Positions 17,067-28,040 of a stretch of DNA of 64,000 nucleotides are shown here, piece by piece. The DNA is from Actinobacteria bacterium OV450 (lineage in GTDB: Bacteria > Actinomycetota > Actinomycetes > Streptomycetales > Streptomycetaceae). The stretch covers positions 28,124-92,123 of the forward strand of contig LJCW01000022.1 in the NCBI GenBank assembly GCA_001298555.1, written 5' to 3'. The stretch's first letter is position 1. Each line of letters starts with the position of its first letter. The notes under the pieces were generated by a model. It saw only the letters and a program-made list of their open reading frames with translations. It was not told the DNA's origin and made no database searches. Made by a program: the position numbers and the translations under genes.

Positions 17067-18895
17067 CCGGCGTCGAGCCGCCGCGGGTACGGCTGCGGCC
17101 CGGGGTGGCGGTCACCCCGCTGCGCGCGGGTCTGCACCTGCGCGGCCGCGACGGGAGCGTGACGCTCGAAGGAAGCGCGGGCCTGCCCGTCCTGTGGGAG
17201 CTGCTGGCGGAGCAGCTCGGCGAGGCGGACGACAGCGGCGCAGAGGCGGGGCGTGCGGACCGGCCGCGGCACCGCCTCGATCCGGCCGACCCCCGGGTCG
17301 GGTCGGCGTTGGCCGCGCTGACCGCGCAGCTGCATGCGCACGGCCTGCTCGCCGAGTACCCGGCGCACTCCGCGCATCCGGCGTACTCCGCGCATCCGGG
17401 GCACCCGTCGGGAGCCGCCGAGCCGGCCGCCTGGCTGGGAGCGTCCACGTACCGGCCCGGCCCCGCGGCCGCAGCCCTGGCCGCCGCGCGGCCCGAGGTC
17501 GCTGCCTCCGATCCCGGCGATCCGCTCGCCACCGCACTGGTCCGCGCCCTGGAGCGGGCGGGAACACGCCCGCAGGTGCACCGCGACGCCGGGCTGCCGG
17601 CCGGCCGGGTGGTGGCGGCGGCAGGGGCCCCGGAGGCGTCGGTGGCCGTCGCCGTGGGCCGCACCGCCGACGGCGGATTCGTCACGGCCCCGGCCGAGCC
17701 CGGTCGGGCACGCGCCGACGCAGGGTCGATCGCCGCCCGCCTGTCCCGCGACACGGACTCCGGCCCGGCCCCGACCGGGCCGGCCGGGACCACGGCGACG
17801 GCTGCGGCGGCGCTGACGGCCCTGCTGGCCGGGGCCGCCGCGCAGCGGCTGCTGTGCGCCGTGGCCGGTCTGCCGGATCCCGCCGTGCGGGAGGAGGACC
17901 CGCTGCTCCTCCAGGACCGTCCCGCCGTACTGGTCGCCGAGGCGCGGCCACCGCGTGCGTCCTACCACCCGTGGCTCACCGGGCAGATCACCGCGGCGGC
18001 TCCCTCCCCCGCCCCGGCCGGCAGCCTGGCCGAGGCACTGCGCCGCATCGGAGCACTGGCCGACCCGTACCTGGGCGTGTTCGACGCGCCGCGGCCCGGC
18101 GGGCTGCCCCAGTTGCCCGCCGCGCTGGCTGCCTGTCGTACGCCGGCGGGGGACCTGGTGGCCGGGGCTCCGCGGGCGGACATCGCCCGGCTCATCGCGG
18201 CGTGCCGCGCGGCCGAACTGCACCTGGGCGCGGGGCGCTCGGGTCCGGTGGCGGTCGGCGCCGGCCCGGAACACGCCCTGGGGCGGGTCCTGCGACGGGC
18301 GGCCGCTGCCGCTGCGGGCCGGTCCCGTCCCGACGCCGCCCCGGGCCGCGGCCTGAGCGAGGAGGAATGGCGAGAGCATCCGCAGGCCCGCCACTGGTGG
18401 ACCGTGCTGACCCGGCACCTGAAGCTGCCCATGCAGATGACGGTCCATCAATTCCCGTCAGAACAGGCCTTCATGGCTGTCGTACGGGACGCTTCCGCGC
18501 CGCCCGGAGCCGCAGGGGTGGCCGCCCGGGCGGTGGAGGCGACCGCCGCCGACGCCGCGGCCGTGGCCGCACTCGGCGCGGTGACCCGGGCCATGGCCGC
18601 CGAGCACGGTCCGGCCGGTGCCCTGCACACCGTGTTCAGCGGCGCCGAGGCCGCCCTCGCCTCCGCGGGGGTCGAGCACGCCACGTGGACGGACGAGGAA
18701 TGGACCGACCGCTGGCTGGCCGGGGTGGCGCGGCGGGAGCCCGACCTGTGCGCGGCCCTGGCCCGGCTGACCGGCCTGCACCCCGAGCCGTGGCCGCCGG
18801 GCGCGACGGACGCGGGAACGGCCAGGGCCGCACTGCACGCCTGCGGGTTCACCGTCCTGACCGGAACGGCCGGACCGGATGGAGGAAAGCGATGA
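17063..18895 (+). CDS. lazD: Leader-binding E1-like partner of the YcaO cyclodehydratase
   Basis: 610 residues. The N-terminal 80 or so (VRLRPGVAVTPLRAGLHLRG) look like the RiPP recognition element of TOMM leader-binding proteins. The remainder is a degenerate ThiF/E1-like body without adenylation motifs. It should bind the precursor leader and present Cys/Ser to the YcaO enzyme. Near residues 101-115 is a local repeat of His, Pro, Ala, Ser and Tyr (AHSAHPAYSAHPGHPS) coded by imperfect tandem DNA repeats, a probable flexible linker. GTG 17063 overlaps the previous stop as GTGA. Confidence 0.85.
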   Translation: MTGVEPPRVRLRPGVAVTPLRAGLHLRGRDGSVTLEGSAGLPVLWELLAEQLGEADDSGAEAGRADRPRHRLDPADPRVGSALAALTAQLHAHGLLAEYPAHSAHPAYSAHPGHPSGAAEPAAWLGASTYRPGPAAAALAAARPEVAASDPGDPLATALVRALERAGTRPQVHRDAGLPAGRVVAAAGAPEASVAVAVGRTADGGFVTAPAEPGRARADAGSIAARLSRDTDSGPAPTGPAGTTATAAAALTALLAGAAAQRLLCAVAGLPDPAVREEDPLLLQDRPAVLVAEARPPRASYHPWLTGQITAAAPSPAPAGSLAEALRRIGALADPYLGVFDAPRPGGLPQLPAALAACRTPAGDLVAGAPRADIARLIAACRAAELHLGAGRSGPVAVGAGPEHALGRVLRRAAAAAAGRSRPDAAPGRGLSEEEWREHPQARHWWTVLTRHLKLPMQMTVHQFPSEQAFMAVVRDASAPPGAAGVAARAVEATAADAAAVAALGAVTRAMAAEHGPAGALHTVFSGAEAALASAGVEHATWTDEEWTDRWLAGVARREPDLCAALARLTGLHPEPWPPGATDAGTARAALHACGFTVLTGTAGPDGGKR

Positions 18896-20892
18896 GCAGG
18901 ACGTCCGCAACAGCCGTGGCACCGCCCGGGACGGGGGTGGCCGCCTCCGCCGGGGGCGTTCCCGTCCTGGACCCGGCTGCCGCGCTGGAGACCACAGAGG
19001 GCGCAGCCGTCGTCCACTTCACCTCCTGGACACTGGAGTTGGCGGAACGGGTCAGCCGCCATGCGCTGACCCGCCCCGTGCGTCTGGTGCCGGTGCGCGA
19101 GGACGGTGCGCTGACCGTCGTCGGCCCCGTGCTGGAACCGGGTGCGCGGGCTTGCCTGGCGTGCACGGAGTACCAGCGGCTGGCCACCGCGGGCGGCAGG
19201 GTGCCGTGGCAGAGTCCCCGGCTGGCGCTCGGCGGGACGGGCACCCCGGCCCTGGCCGAGGCGGCCCTGCTGCTGGCGGCCGCCCTGCTGGAGACCGAAC
19301 CGCCGGAAACGGACCCACCGGGGGCCAACCCGCCGGACTCCGGGCTCCCGGGGGCCGGGCCCGCGCCGGGGACCCGGACGGCGCCGCGCGCGAGCGTCCA
19401 CGTCATCCAGGGAAACCGGGCCACCTGGTCCACCCATGCCGTGCGCCCGGTCGGCGGCTGCCCCGTGTGCCGCCCCCTGCCGGACGACTCCCCCACCGCG
19501 GCCGGGCTGCCCGCCACGCCGCGGCCGCTGCCCGAACCCTCGGTGCTGCGCGGCCCCAACACCCGTACGGACACGGACGGGCTGCGGGCCGAGCTGCACG
19601 ACGAGCGGTTCGGCCCGGTGCGCCGGCTGTTCCGCACCGAAGACTCCGCGTTCGCCCTCACCACCGCCTGGGTCACGGACGGCCGGCTGCTCGACGACGG
19701 CGGTTACGGCCGCTCCGCCGACTTCCGCTCCAGTGAGCGCGTGGCCCTGTTCGAGAGCGTGGAGCGGCTGGCCGGCATGCGCCCGCTGGGCCGCCGCACC
19801 GTCCTGCGCGCCTCCTTCGCCGAACTGGGCCCCGAGGCCGCCGTGGACCCCGGCCGGCTCGGCCTGCCCGACCCGGCCCACCTGGGTCACCCCGCCGCCC
19901 GTACCGTCCATTACCACGAGGACCTGGAGATGGACTGGGTGTACGGCTGGTCCCTCACCGAGGGCCGCGCCCGCGCGGTGCCCGAGCACGTGGCGTACTG
20001 GGACCCGCCGCAGGGCCCGGGGCGGCCACGGGTGGTCTACGAGTCCTCGAACGGCTGCGGACTGGGCAACAGCCCCCAGGAGGCCGCACTCTACGGGCTG
20101 TTCGAGGTGGCGGAACGGGATGCGTTCCTCATGGCGTGGTACGCGCGTACGCCACTGCCCGGCGTCGCGCTGCCCGCCGACGACCCGCTGGTGACCTCCC
20201 TGGCCGCACGCGCCGCCCTCATGGGCTACCGGCTGGGGCTGCTGGACGCCACCAACGACCTCGGCATCCCGGCGGTCGTGGCGCTGTGCCACTACGAGGG
20301 GAGCCATCCCGACGCCCCCCGCGCCTTCCTCGCCGCCGGGGCCCACCACGATCCGCGGGCCGCGATCCGCTCGGCGGTGGCGGAGGTCGTCACCAACGTC
20401 CAGGATGCCGTGCACCGGCCGGCCGGCCCGGGCGGGCCGCGCGACCCGGCGCGGCTGCGTCCCATGCTCGACCGGCCCGAGATGGTGGTCGACCTCGACG
20501 ACCACGTCGGCCTCAACACCCTGCCGGAGGCCCGGCCCAGGCTCGAGTTCCTGTTCGACGGCGTCCGGGAGGTCCCGTGGAGGGAACGGTGGCCGGGCGC
20601 GCCCACGCCGGTGGCCGACCTCACCCGGCTGCTGACGGACACGGTCGCACGCCTGGCCGCCGAGGGGCTGGAAGTGGTCGTGGTGACGCAGGACGAGCCC
20701 GGGATCCGGGAACGGCTGGGGCTGCACTGCGCCAAGGTGATCGTGCCCGGCACCCTCCCGATGACCTTCGGTCACGTCAACCGCCGCACGCTCGGGCTGC
20801 CCCGGCTGCTGGAGGTGCCCCACCGGCTGGGGCGCACGGCGCGCCCGCTGCGCCATGACGAACTCCCCCTGCATCCGCACCCGTTCCCGTGA
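18892..20892 (+). CDS. lazE: YcaO azoline cyclodehydratase
   Basis: 666 residues. The N-terminal region has two CxxC pairs (Cys88/91 and Cys190/193), likely a structural zinc site. The YcaO domain follows with ATP-site signatures SERVALFESVERLAG and SSNGCGLGNSPQEAALYGLF, then EVAERDAFL, and ends HPHPFP, the Pro-rich C-terminus typical of active azoline-forming YcaO proteins. It phosphorylates the backbone amide and cyclises core Cys (and one Ser by lactazole analogy) to thiazolines and oxazoline. It starts four bases inside the previous gene (ATGA) with GGAGGAAAG just upstream. Confidence 0.92.
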   Translation: MSRTSATAVAPPGTGVAASAGGVPVLDPAAALETTEGAAVVHFTSWTLELAERVSRHALTRPVRLVPVREDGALTVVGPVLEPGARACLACTEYQRLATAGGRVPWQSPRLALGGTGTPALAEAALLLAAALLETEPPETDPPGANPPDSGLPGAGPAPGTRTAPRASVHVIQGNRATWSTHAVRPVGGCPVCRPLPDDSPTAAGLPATPRPLPEPSVLRGPNTRTDTDGLRAELHDERFGPVRRLFRTEDSAFALTTAWVTDGRLLDDGGYGRSADFRSSERVALFESVERLAGMRPLGRRTVLRASFAELGPEAAVDPGRLGLPDPAHLGHPAARTVHYHEDLEMDWVYGWSLTEGRARAVPEHVAYWDPPQGPGRPRVVYESSNGCGLGNSPQEAALYGLFEVAERDAFLMAWYARTPLPGVALPADDPLVTSLAARAALMGYRLGLLDATNDLGIPAVVALCHYEGSHPDAPRAFLAAGAHHDPRAAIRSAVAEVVTNVQDAVHRPAGPGGPRDPARLRPMLDRPEMVVDLDDHVGLNTLPEARPRLEFLFDGVREVPWRERWPGAPTPVADLTRLLTDTVARLAAEGLEVVVVTQDEPGIRERLGLHCAKVIVPGTLPMTFGHVNRRTLGLPRLLEVPHRLGRTARPLRHDELPLHPHPFP

Positions 20893-20902
20893 GGACGATC
20901 CG

Positions 20903-22717
20903 ATGACCGAACACCCGAACGCCGCCCCGTCCGGCACCGCGAGCACCGTCCTCGCCGCGTCGCCGTCCCCGGCACCGTCACCGCCCCCGGCTCCGGCTCC
21001 GGCTCCGGCTCCGGCCGCGGACTGGCAGAGCCTGCACCTGACCCTGCACACCGACGGCGCGGACACCGACGCCTTCGTCACGGGGGCGCTCGCCCCGCTG
21101 ATGGACTCCCGGTGCGGACCGGACGGCGACTGGTTCTTCATCCGCTACCACGAGGGCGGCCCGCACCTGCGGATCAGGTTCCGCCGCAGCCCCGATGAAG
21201 AAGCTCCGTCTGAACTCGCCGCAGAACTAGCGGTGTTGGCCGAGGCCACCCTCCCCGTCACCGAGCCCTGGCCCGGCCGGCACGGCGAGGTGCGCATCGT
21301 GGCGTACAAGCCGGAGACCGAGCGCTACGGCGGGCCCGCCGCCCTCCCGGTGGCCGAGGAGGTGTTCGTCCATGCGACGCGGGCGGCCGTCGCCGCCCTG
21401 CGCGCCGTGCCCGGCCGGGCGGACCGGCTGCGCCTCGCCATGGACCTCGCCCATGCCACGGCACACGCCCTGGGCCTGGACGAACTGGACTCCGCCGGCT
21501 GGCTGCGCCGGCACGCCGCCTCCTGGCGCTGGGCGGCCGAGGTGCGGCCGCTGCCCGGGGCCGCCGTGCACACCCGCGTCAACACGGTGTTCGCGGCCCA
21601 GCGGACGAACCTGGGCCGGCGTGCACGGGCGGTCCGCGCCGCAGTCGAGGACCGTTCGGCCGCACCCTGGCTGCTGGAGTGGGCCCGGCAGGTGCGGGCG
21701 GCCGACACGCGGCTGCGGGCCGTCGTGCCGGCGGCGGAGCGGCCGGACTCGCCGGCGCGGACGGACCGCCGGATGTGGGTGTGGGCCTCGCAACTCCACA
21801 TGCTGTTCAACCGGTTGGGGGTCACCCCGGACGAGGAGCGTGCGGTGTGCCGACTCGCGGGCCGCGCCCTGCTGGAGACGGGGGACGAGAGCGGCTTCTT
21901 CGACGCGGGGCCGCGCGCAGCCGACTACCAGTACCTGGAGCGGAGCAAGTTCCAGATCGGCCGTCCACAGGACACCGCCGTGCGGAGCGTCGCGCTTCCC
22001 CGGCTTTCGCCCGGGCACCGCCCCGAGTCCGAACGGCCGCTTGCGGCAGCCGAGTTGCCGCAGCTGTCGCTCGCGGAGGCGCTGCACCGCCGCAGCTCGG
22101 CACGCGGTGAGCTGCGGGGGCCGCTCACCGCGGACGAACTGGGCGGGGTGCTCTGGCACGCCCACGCCCCCAGCCATGCGTCCCGGCAGCTGCTGGCCGA
22201 CGGGACGGAACGCACCCGGCACCACCGGCCGTACCCGAGTGCGGGAGCCCTGTACAGCGTACGGGTACGCCTGCTGGCGCTCTCCGTCACAGGGCTGCCT
22301 CCGGGCACCTACCACTGCCTGCCGGAACGGCGGTCGCTGGTCGCCCTCGGACCCGCTCCGGAGCTCGGCGGGCTCAAGGCGCTGTCCTCGTACCTCTCCC
22401 GCCCCGCCGGCGATCCGGACGCCGTCGGGATCGACGGGGCGCCGGCCGTCCTGGCCGTCCACCTGGACCTCGGGCTGCTCCGCCGCCGGTACGGGTTGCG
22501 CGCGCTGCGGCTGGGCCTGCTGGAGGCGGGGCACCTCGCCCAGACGCTCCAGCTCACGGCCGGGGCGTTCGGGCTGGCGACGATCCCGCTCGGCGGTCTG
22601 CAGGACGACTTGGCGCACGAGCTCCTCGGCCTGGACGACCTCGACGAGCCGATCCAGTACCTGCTCCCGCTGGGCCGGCCCCGTCAGATGGTGGCGACGT
22701 CGATGACGAAGCGGTAG
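20903..22717 (+). CDS. lazF: Bifunctional glutamate-elimination and azoline dehydrogenase enzyme
   Basis: 604 residues. A Pro-Ala-rich N-terminal linker (about 18-38) leads into a SpaB_C-type elimination domain (about 40-330: [37 protein letters not shown]). After it comes an FMN-dependent SagB/nitroreductase-type dehydrogenase (about 385-590: [43 protein letters not shown]). This fusion is a hallmark of the lactazole system. The last ten or so residues ([10 protein letters not shown]) are coded over the antisense 3' end of the neighbouring dehydrogenase. ATG 20903 has GAGGA upstream. No transporter, resistance or regulatory gene follows. Confidence 0.9.
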   Translation: MTEHPNAAPSGTASTVLAASPSPAPSPPPAPAPAPAPAADWQSLHLTLHTDGADTDAFVTGALAPLMDSRCGPDGDWFFIRYHEGGPHLRIRFRRSPDEEAPSELAAELAVLAEATLPVTEPWPGRHGEVRIVAYKPETERYGGPAALPVAEEVFVHATRAAVAALRAVPGRADRLRLAMDLAHATAHALGLDELDSAGWLRRHAASWRWAAEVRPLPGAAVHTRVNTVFAAQRTNLGRRARAVRAAVEDRSAAPWLLEWARQVRAADTRLRAVVPAAERPDSPARTDRRMWVWASQLHMLFNRLGVTPDEERAVCRLAGRALLETGDESGFFDAGPRAADYQYLERSKFQIGRPQDTAVRSVALPRLSPGHRPESERPLAAAELPQLSLAEALHRRSSARGELRGPLTADELGGVLWHAHAPSHASRQLLADGTERTRHHRPYPSAGALYSVRVRLLALSVTGLPPGTYHCLPERRSLVALGPAPELGGLKALSSYLSRPAGDPDAVGIDGAPAVLAVHLDLGLLRRRYGLRALRLGLLEAGHLAQTLQLTAGAFGLATIPLGGLQDDLAHELLGLDDLDEPIQYLLPLGRPRQMVATSMTKR

Positions 22718-23724
22718 CGGACGTCGCTGGCCAGGACCCGCTCGTAGGCGTCGTTGATCCCGTCGGCGCCGATCAGCTCGATCTCGGCCGCCGCCCCGTG
22801 CTCGGCGCAGAAGTCCAGCATCTCCTGGGTTTCGGCGATGCCCCCGATGCCCGAACTGCTCATGCTGCGGCGGTTGCCGAACAACGACTGCAGTTCCATC
22901 TGCGCCGCTTCCTCCGGGAGGCCGAGGTTCACCATGACCCCGTCCGTGCGCAGCAGGGAGAAGTAGGCGCCGAAGTCGAGCGGGGCCGAGACGGTGTTGA
23001 GGATGAGGTCGAAGCGGCCCGCCAGGTCCTCGAAGGTGGCCGGGTCGGCGGTGGCGCGGTAGTCGTCGGCGCCCATCCGGATGCCGTCGTCCTTCTTGCG
23101 CAGGGACTGCGAGAGCACGGTGACGTCGGCGCCGAGCGCGTGCGCGAGCTTGACGGCCATGTGTCCGAGTCCGCCGAGGCCGACGACGGCCACCTTCTTG
23201 CCGGGGCCGGCGTTCCAGTGCCGCAGCGGTGAGTAGGTGGTGATGCCCGCGCACAGGAGGGGCGCGGCGACGTCCAGCGACAGCGCCTGCGGGATGCGTA
23301 CGACGTAGTTCTCGTCGACGACGACCTTCTGCGAGTAGCCGCCGTAGGTGGGCTGCCCGTCCTTGCCGACGGCGTTGTAGGTCCAGACAGGCCCCTCGGC
23401 GCAGTACTGCTCCAGACCGGCCCCGCAGTTCGTGCACGCGCGGCAGGAGTCGACCATGCAGCCGACGCCGACCCGGTCGCCGGCCCGGAACTTCGTCACC
23501 CCAGGGCCGGTCTCGGCGACGACGCCCGCGATCTCGTGCCCGGGCACCATCGGGAAGATCGCCTTGCCCCAGCCCTCGCGGACCTGGTGGATGTCGGAGT
23601 GACAGATGCCGACGAACGCGATGTCGATGAGTACGTCGTTCTCACCGACCGCGCGGCGGTCGACGGTGGTGCGTTCCAGAGGTGCCTTGGCGGCGGGTGC
23701 GGCATAGGCGGCAACGGTGGTCAT
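22684..23724 (-). CDS. NAD(P)-dependent zinc alcohol dehydrogenase (CAD/YahK-like MDR)
   Basis: 346 residues. The catalytic zinc motif is [14 protein letters not shown] and GHEIAGVV, the structural zinc loop is [15 protein letters not shown], and the Rossmann motif is [15 protein letters not shown]. It probably reduces aldehydes in the cytosol. The last 34 bp overlap the 3' end of the thiopeptide operon on the other strand. ATG 23724 is followed by a normal N-terminus, but no strong ribosome-binding site is visible. Confidence 0.92.
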   Translation of the reverse strand: MTTVAAYAAPAAKAPLERTTVDRRAVGENDVLIDIAFVGICHSDIHQVREGWGKAIFPMVPGHEIAGVVAETGPGVTKFRAGDRVGVGCMVDSCRACTNCGAGLEQYCAEGPVWTYNAVGKDGQPTYGGYSQKVVVDENYVVRIPQALSLDVAAPLLCAGITTYSPLRHWNAGPGKKVAVVGLGGLGHMAVKLAHALGADVTVLSQSLRKKDDGIRMGADDYRATADPATFEDLAGRFDLILNTVSAPLDFGAYFSLLRTDGVMVNLGLPEEAAQMELQSLFGNRRSMSSSGIGGIAETQEMLDFCAEHGAAAEIELIGADGINDAYERVLASDVRYRFVIDVATI

Positions 23725-23834
23725 GGGGATGCATGCCTTTCGCCGGGGGATCCGGGGCGCGCAAAGGATCCACAGATGTCGTGTTTGTCCTTCGATTATC
23801 GGTGTTCGCGGCTGCGGTCGCCCGGCCGCGGACG

Positions 23835-26186
23835 TCACGCCGTCGGGCTCGCGCCGAGATGGCGCTCCAGCCAGCGGGCGGCGGCGCGGCGGTAGGTGCG
23901 GCGGTTGTCCGCGCGGAGGAACTCGTGGCCCTCGTTGCGGAGCACCAGCATCTCCGCGGGCAGCCCGCGGTCCCGGGCGGCGCGGACGAACTGCTCCGAT
24001 TCGGTCGGCGGGACGTTGGTGTCGTGCTCTCCGTGGACCGTGAGCACGGGGACGCGCAGTTCGTGGACGCGGCTCATCGGGGACAGTGCGCGCAGCAGCT
24101 CCCGGTCGTGTTCGGGATGCCCGTACTTGGCGGCGGCGGACTGTGCGATCCACGGTTCCGTTCCGGCGAAGAACGTGTCGAAGTCCGACATCCCGCACAC
24201 CGCCACTCCGGTGCGGAACAGCTGCGGGTGCCAGACCAGCGAGGCCATCGTCAGGTAGCCGCCGTACGAGCGGCCCATCACCCCCAGCCGCAGGGGATCG
24301 GCGTACCCGAGGGACACCACGTGGGCCGCGCAGTCGGCGACGTCGTCGATCGCCGCGAACCGGCCGGCGCCGAGGTCGGCGTCGACGAAGGACCGGCCCC
24401 AGCCGGACGAGCCGCGGACGTCGGGGGCGAAGACGTCCAGGCCCCGGCCGAGGAGTTCGTGGTACAGCGGGTTGAACACCGGCCGTTCCTGCTCCTCCGG
24501 ACCGCCGTGGAGGTGGATCACGCACGGGGCCGGCCGGCCCGGCTCCCGGTCCGGCGTCCGGTAGTACCAGCCGCCCAGCATCAGCCCGTCCCGGGCACGG
24601 CAGCGCACGGGGGCCGGGCGTACGGGCGGCCGGCCGGGCGGGGCCGCCTCCTCGTCGCGCGCCGACCACGGGGTGCGGACGGGGGTTCCGCCGCCGTCCA
24701 GCTCCCAGATGCCGGGCCGGCGTCGCGATCCCGACAGGGCCGCGAACACGGCTCCGCGGCCCACGGCCATGCGGGTCACCACCTCGTGGGGCAGTTCCGG
24801 GCGGTGGTGCGGCCCGGAGTCGCCCTCCCCGTCCTCGTCCGCGGCGGGCAGGGCGACGCTCTGCAGTTCGCTCGCGCCGTGGACGTTCCAGGCGAGCAGG
24901 CCCCACCGCCCGTGGTCGGGGACGGTCAGCAGGTCGAGGGCGGACCCCTCGCGCTCGGCCGCGACGAAGGTGCCCCCGGAGGCGCCGTCCTCGTCCAGCC
25001 GGACCCGCAGGAGGGCCGCGTACTCCCGTTCCCAGTCGCTGCGCAGCCACAGGGTGCGTGCGTCGGGGGAGAACCGGCCGATCCACGGGTCGCCGTCGGC
25101 GACGCGCAGCGCGCAGGTGGTGCGGCCGGACCCGGTGTCCAGCACGAGGGCCTCGCGGTGGCCGCGCGGGCCCCGGCGCAGCAGGGCGAACCGGCCGTCC
25201 GCGCTGATGTCGCAGACGCGCAGGGAGGCGGCCCCCGGCTCGCTGAAGAGCAGGACCGGGGCGACCGCGGCGTCCGGGTCGACGAGGTAGGCGGCCAGCC
25301 CGCCGCTCGGAGCCGGTCCGCCGCCCGGAGCCGGTCCGTCACCCGGGGCCGGTCCGTCACCCGGGGCCGGTCCGGTGTCCGCAACGCCGTCGGCCCCCGG
25401 GGCGAGGGTGCCCGTGCCGAGGACGGCTGCCGGCCGCCCGGGGCGAGGCGCAGCGTCCGCGCCACCGGCGCCGGCTCCGACGCCTCCGAGGAGGGTCGCG
25501 GGTCCGCCGCGTTCGGTCCAGGCGGCCCCGGGGGCTCCCGCCGGGGAGGTGGCCGCGGAGGTCGCGAGCCGTGCGGAGGCGTCCTGCGACAGGTGTCCGG
25601 GCCCGCTGTGCTCGGCTACCGGTTCGGCCGACCAGGCGATCGTGACGGCGAGGGCGGAGCCGTCGCCGGCCCAGGAGCCGAGGTGGGCGGTGCCGCCCGT
25701 CTCGGCACCGGCGAGCAGGCGCCGGCCGGTCCCGTCGGGGCGCACCACCAGGACACGGGTGTGCTCGCCGCCGCCGGGGGCCGAGGTGTACGCGATCCAG
25801 CGCCCGTCGGGGGACCACAACACCTCGGTCACCGGGTCGGGGTCGGCGTCGAGGACGTGGGCCTCGGCGCTCCGGGCGGGTCCGCACCACAGCTGCGGGA
25901 CTCCCGCCCGGTCGCAGATGAACGCCACGTGCTCGCCGGTGGGGTCGGCCGCGGGGTACCAGCATCCGTGGGCGGTGAGGAGGGCGGGCGGATCGCCGTG
26001 GTGGTCGTCCGGCACGAGGACGGGCGCGGGTGCCGGTACGGGGACCTCCGGCGCGCCGGACGCCGGTGCCGTTGCGGCGGACGGGCTCACGCCGACGGGC
26101 AGGGCCGCGCCGGCGGACGGGACCGCGCCGGCGGGCAGGACCGCGCCGGCCGACGGGGCCGTGGGCTGCGCACGATCCAGGGGCAT
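23835..26186 (-). CDS. S9 (prolyl oligopeptidase) family peptidase
   Basis: 783 residues. A WD40-like beta-propeller fills about 60-520. The alpha/beta hydrolase domain follows with nucleophile [11 protein letters not shown] (Ser about 650), the aspartate in [10 protein letters not shown] and the histidine in NEGHEFLR. No signal peptide, so it is probably cytoplasmic. Two low-complexity insertions, an N-terminal Ala/Gly/Pro run and a GPAPGDG repeat near 280-300, come from short in-frame DNA repeats. ATG 26186 has AGGAGG-like sequence upstream. It lies 72 bp after the amidotransferase gene and is probably co-transcribed, so it may hydrolyse the peptide-like product or its precursor. Confidence 0.88.
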   Translation of the reverse strand: MPLDRAQPTAPSAGAVLPAGAVPSAGAALPVGVSPSAATAPASGAPEVPVPAPAPVLVPDDHHGDPPALLTAHGCWYPAADPTGEHVAFICDRAGVPQLWCGPARSAEAHVLDADPDPVTEVLWSPDGRWIAYTSAPGGGEHTRVLVVRPDGTGRRLLAGAETGGTAHLGSWAGDGSALAVTIAWSAEPVAEHSGPGHLSQDASARLATSAATSPAGAPGAAWTERGGPATLLGGVGAGAGGADAAPRPGRPAAVLGTGTLAPGADGVADTGPAPGDGPAPGDGPAPGGGPAPSGGLAAYLVDPDAAVAPVLLFSEPGAASLRVCDISADGRFALLRRGPRGHREALVLDTGSGRTTCALRVADGDPWIGRFSPDARTLWLRSDWEREYAALLRVRLDEDGASGGTFVAAEREGSALDLLTVPDHGRWGLLAWNVHGASELQSVALPAADEDGEGDSGPHHRPELPHEVVTRMAVGRGAVFAALSGSRRRPGIWELDGGGTPVRTPWSARDEEAAPPGRPPVRPAPVRCRARDGLMLGGWYYRTPDREPGRPAPCVIHLHGGPEEQERPVFNPLYHELLGRGLDVFAPDVRGSSGWGRSFVDADLGAGRFAAIDDVADCAAHVVSLGYADPLRLGVMGRSYGGYLTMASLVWHPQLFRTGVAVCGMSDFDTFFAGTEPWIAQSAAAKYGHPEHDRELLRALSPMSRVHELRVPVLTVHGEHDTNVPPTESEQFVRAARDRGLPAEMLVLRNEGHEFLRADNRRTYRRAAARWLERHLGASPTA

Positions 26187-26258
26187 GGCCGCCTCCCTCC
26201 GCGTCTCTGCGCCTGTCTCCGCCTCGCCGGGGTCGCGCCGCCGGCGGGGCGTCCCGGA

Positions 26259-28040
26259 TCAGTGGATGCCGTGCACCTGCAACCAGATCTCCAGCGTGGC
26301 CACCTGCCACAGTGTGCTGGCCCCGCGCCTGGCACGGTGACGGTCGGGCTCCGCCAGCAGCGCGGCGACGTGCCGCTGGTCGAAGACCGCGCGCCGGCGC
26401 GCCTCCGGCGCGGTCAGGGCTTCCCGTACCCGGTCCAGCACCGGCCCGGCCATGTGCCGGACCCCGGGGACCGGGAAGTAGCCCTTGGGGCGGTCCACGA
26501 TCTCCGGGGGCAGGACCTTGCGGCCGATGTCCTTGAGCACGCCCTTGCCGCCCTGGTCCAGTTTGAGCTCCGGCGGACAGGCCGCGGCGAGTTCGACGAG
26601 ATCCTGGTCCAGGAACGGCACGCGCGCCTCCAGGCCCCAGGCCATCGTCATGTTGTCGACCCGCTTGACCGGGTCGTCGGGCATGAGCGCGTGGACGTCC
26701 ATCCGCAGGGCCGCGTCGAGGGCGGTGTCGGCGCCGGGGGCGGCCATGTGCGCCCGGACGAACTCCGTGGAGACGTCACGGGCCGATGCCGCGGCCGGGT
26801 GCAGCATGGCGCTGAGATCGGCGTGCGTCCGGTCGAAGTACGCGTCGGCGTACGCCGCGGGCGCGCCTGCCCGGGTGGCCGCCGCGATCGGCGGGTACCA
26901 GTGGTAGCCGGCGAACACCTCGTCCGCGCCCTGGCCGCAGAGCACCACCTTGACGTCCTTGGCGACCTGTTCGGAGAGCAGGTGGAACGCCACCGCGTCG
27001 TGGCTGACCATCGGCTCGCTCATGGCGCCGATCGCGCCTTCCAGCGCGGCGGGGAGCCGGCCGGTGGGGATCATGAACTTGTGGTGGTCGGTCGCGAAGG
27101 TGCGCGCGATGAGGTCGGAGTACCGGAATTCGTCGCCCTCCTCGCCGCTCTCCGCCTCGAAGCCCATCGCGAAGGTGGGGAGGTCCTCCTGTCCCGCCTC
27201 CGCCAGCAGGGCGACGATCAGGCTGGAGTCCAGGCCGCCCGAGAGCAGCACGCCGACGGGGACGTCCGCGACCGTGCGCCGCCGCACCGCGGTGCGCAGC
27301 GCGTCGGGGACGGCCTCCCGCCACAGCGCCGGGTCCGTGCCCAGTTCGGAGTGGCGGGTGTAGGAGGGCTGCCAATAGCAGTGGTCGTGGTGGGTCCCGT
27401 CCCGCTCCACGATGCGGACGGTGGCCGGCGGGAGCTTCCGCACTCCGGCCAGTACCGTTCTGGGCGCCGGGACCGTGCCGTGCCAGCTCATGTACTGGTG
27501 CAGCGCCACCGGGTCGAGGGAGGTGTCGACTCCCCCGCCTGCCAGCAGGGCCGGCAGGGTGGAGGCGAAGCGCAGCCGGTCGGCGTCCTGGGTGACGTAC
27601 AGGGGCTTGATCCCCAGACGGTCACGGCCGAGCACCACGCGGCCCGTGTGGTGCTCCACGAGGGCGAACGCGAACATCCCGACGAGGAGGTCGACGCACT
27701 GCCGGCCCCATTGGGCGTAGGCCTTGACGAGCACCTCGGTGTCGGAGTCGGAGTGGAAACGGTGTCCGATGTCCTCGAGCCGGCGGCGCACTTCGCGGTG
27801 GTTGTAGATGCAGCCGTTGAAGACGGCCGTGAGGCCGAGCCGGTCGTCGGTCATGGGCTGGGCGCCCCGCTCCGACAGGTCGATGATCTTCAGCCGCCGG
27901 TGCCCCAGGGCGACCGCCCCCTGCGACCAGGCGCCCCGGCCGTCGGGCCCGCGCGACTCCAGCGTCTCCGTCATGCGCTCGACCGCGGCGAGGTCCGGAC
28001 GGCCGCCGTCGAAGCGCATCTCGCCGCTCAAGCCGCACAC
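26259..28040 (-). CDS. asnO: Asparagine synthase-type amidotransferase, N-acetylglutaminylglutamine amidotransferase-like
   Basis: 593 residues. The start is GTG directly followed by TGC, giving the catalytic Cys2 (MCGLSGEMRFDGG). The class II glutaminase domain (1-200, RGPDGRG, FNGCIYNHREVR) precedes the synthetase domain with PP-loop LLSGGLDSSLIVALL. The N-terminus and the C-terminal TLWQVATLEIWLQVHG match the subgroup that amidates N-acetylglutaminylglutamine to the osmoprotectant NAGGN, as I recall it. The usual ligase partner is absent here; an S9 peptidase follows instead. A small ORF with a good ribosome-binding site overlaps the start. Confidence 0.82.
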   Translation of the reverse strand: MCGLSGEMRFDGGRPDLAAVERMTETLESRGPDGRGAWSQGAVALGHRRLKIIDLSERGAQPMTDDRLGLTAVFNGCIYNHREVRRRLEDIGHRFHSDSDTEVLVKAYAQWGRQCVDLLVGMFAFALVEHHTGRVVLGRDRLGIKPLYVTQDADRLRFASTLPALLAGGGVDTSLDPVALHQYMSWHGTVPAPRTVLAGVRKLPPATVRIVERDGTHHDHCYWQPSYTRHSELGTDPALWREAVPDALRTAVRRRTVADVPVGVLLSGGLDSSLIVALLAEAGQEDLPTFAMGFEAESGEEGDEFRYSDLIARTFATDHHKFMIPTGRLPAALEGAIGAMSEPMVSHDAVAFHLLSEQVAKDVKVVLCGQGADEVFAGYHWYPPIAAATRAGAPAAYADAYFDRTHADLSAMLHPAAASARDVSTEFVRAHMAAPGADTALDAALRMDVHALMPDDPVKRVDNMTMAWGLEARVPFLDQDLVELAAACPPELKLDQGGKGVLKDIGRKVLPPEIVDRPKGYFPVPGVRHMAGPVLDRVREALTAPEARRRAVFDQRHVAALLAEPDRHRARRGASTLWQVATLEIWLQVHGIH

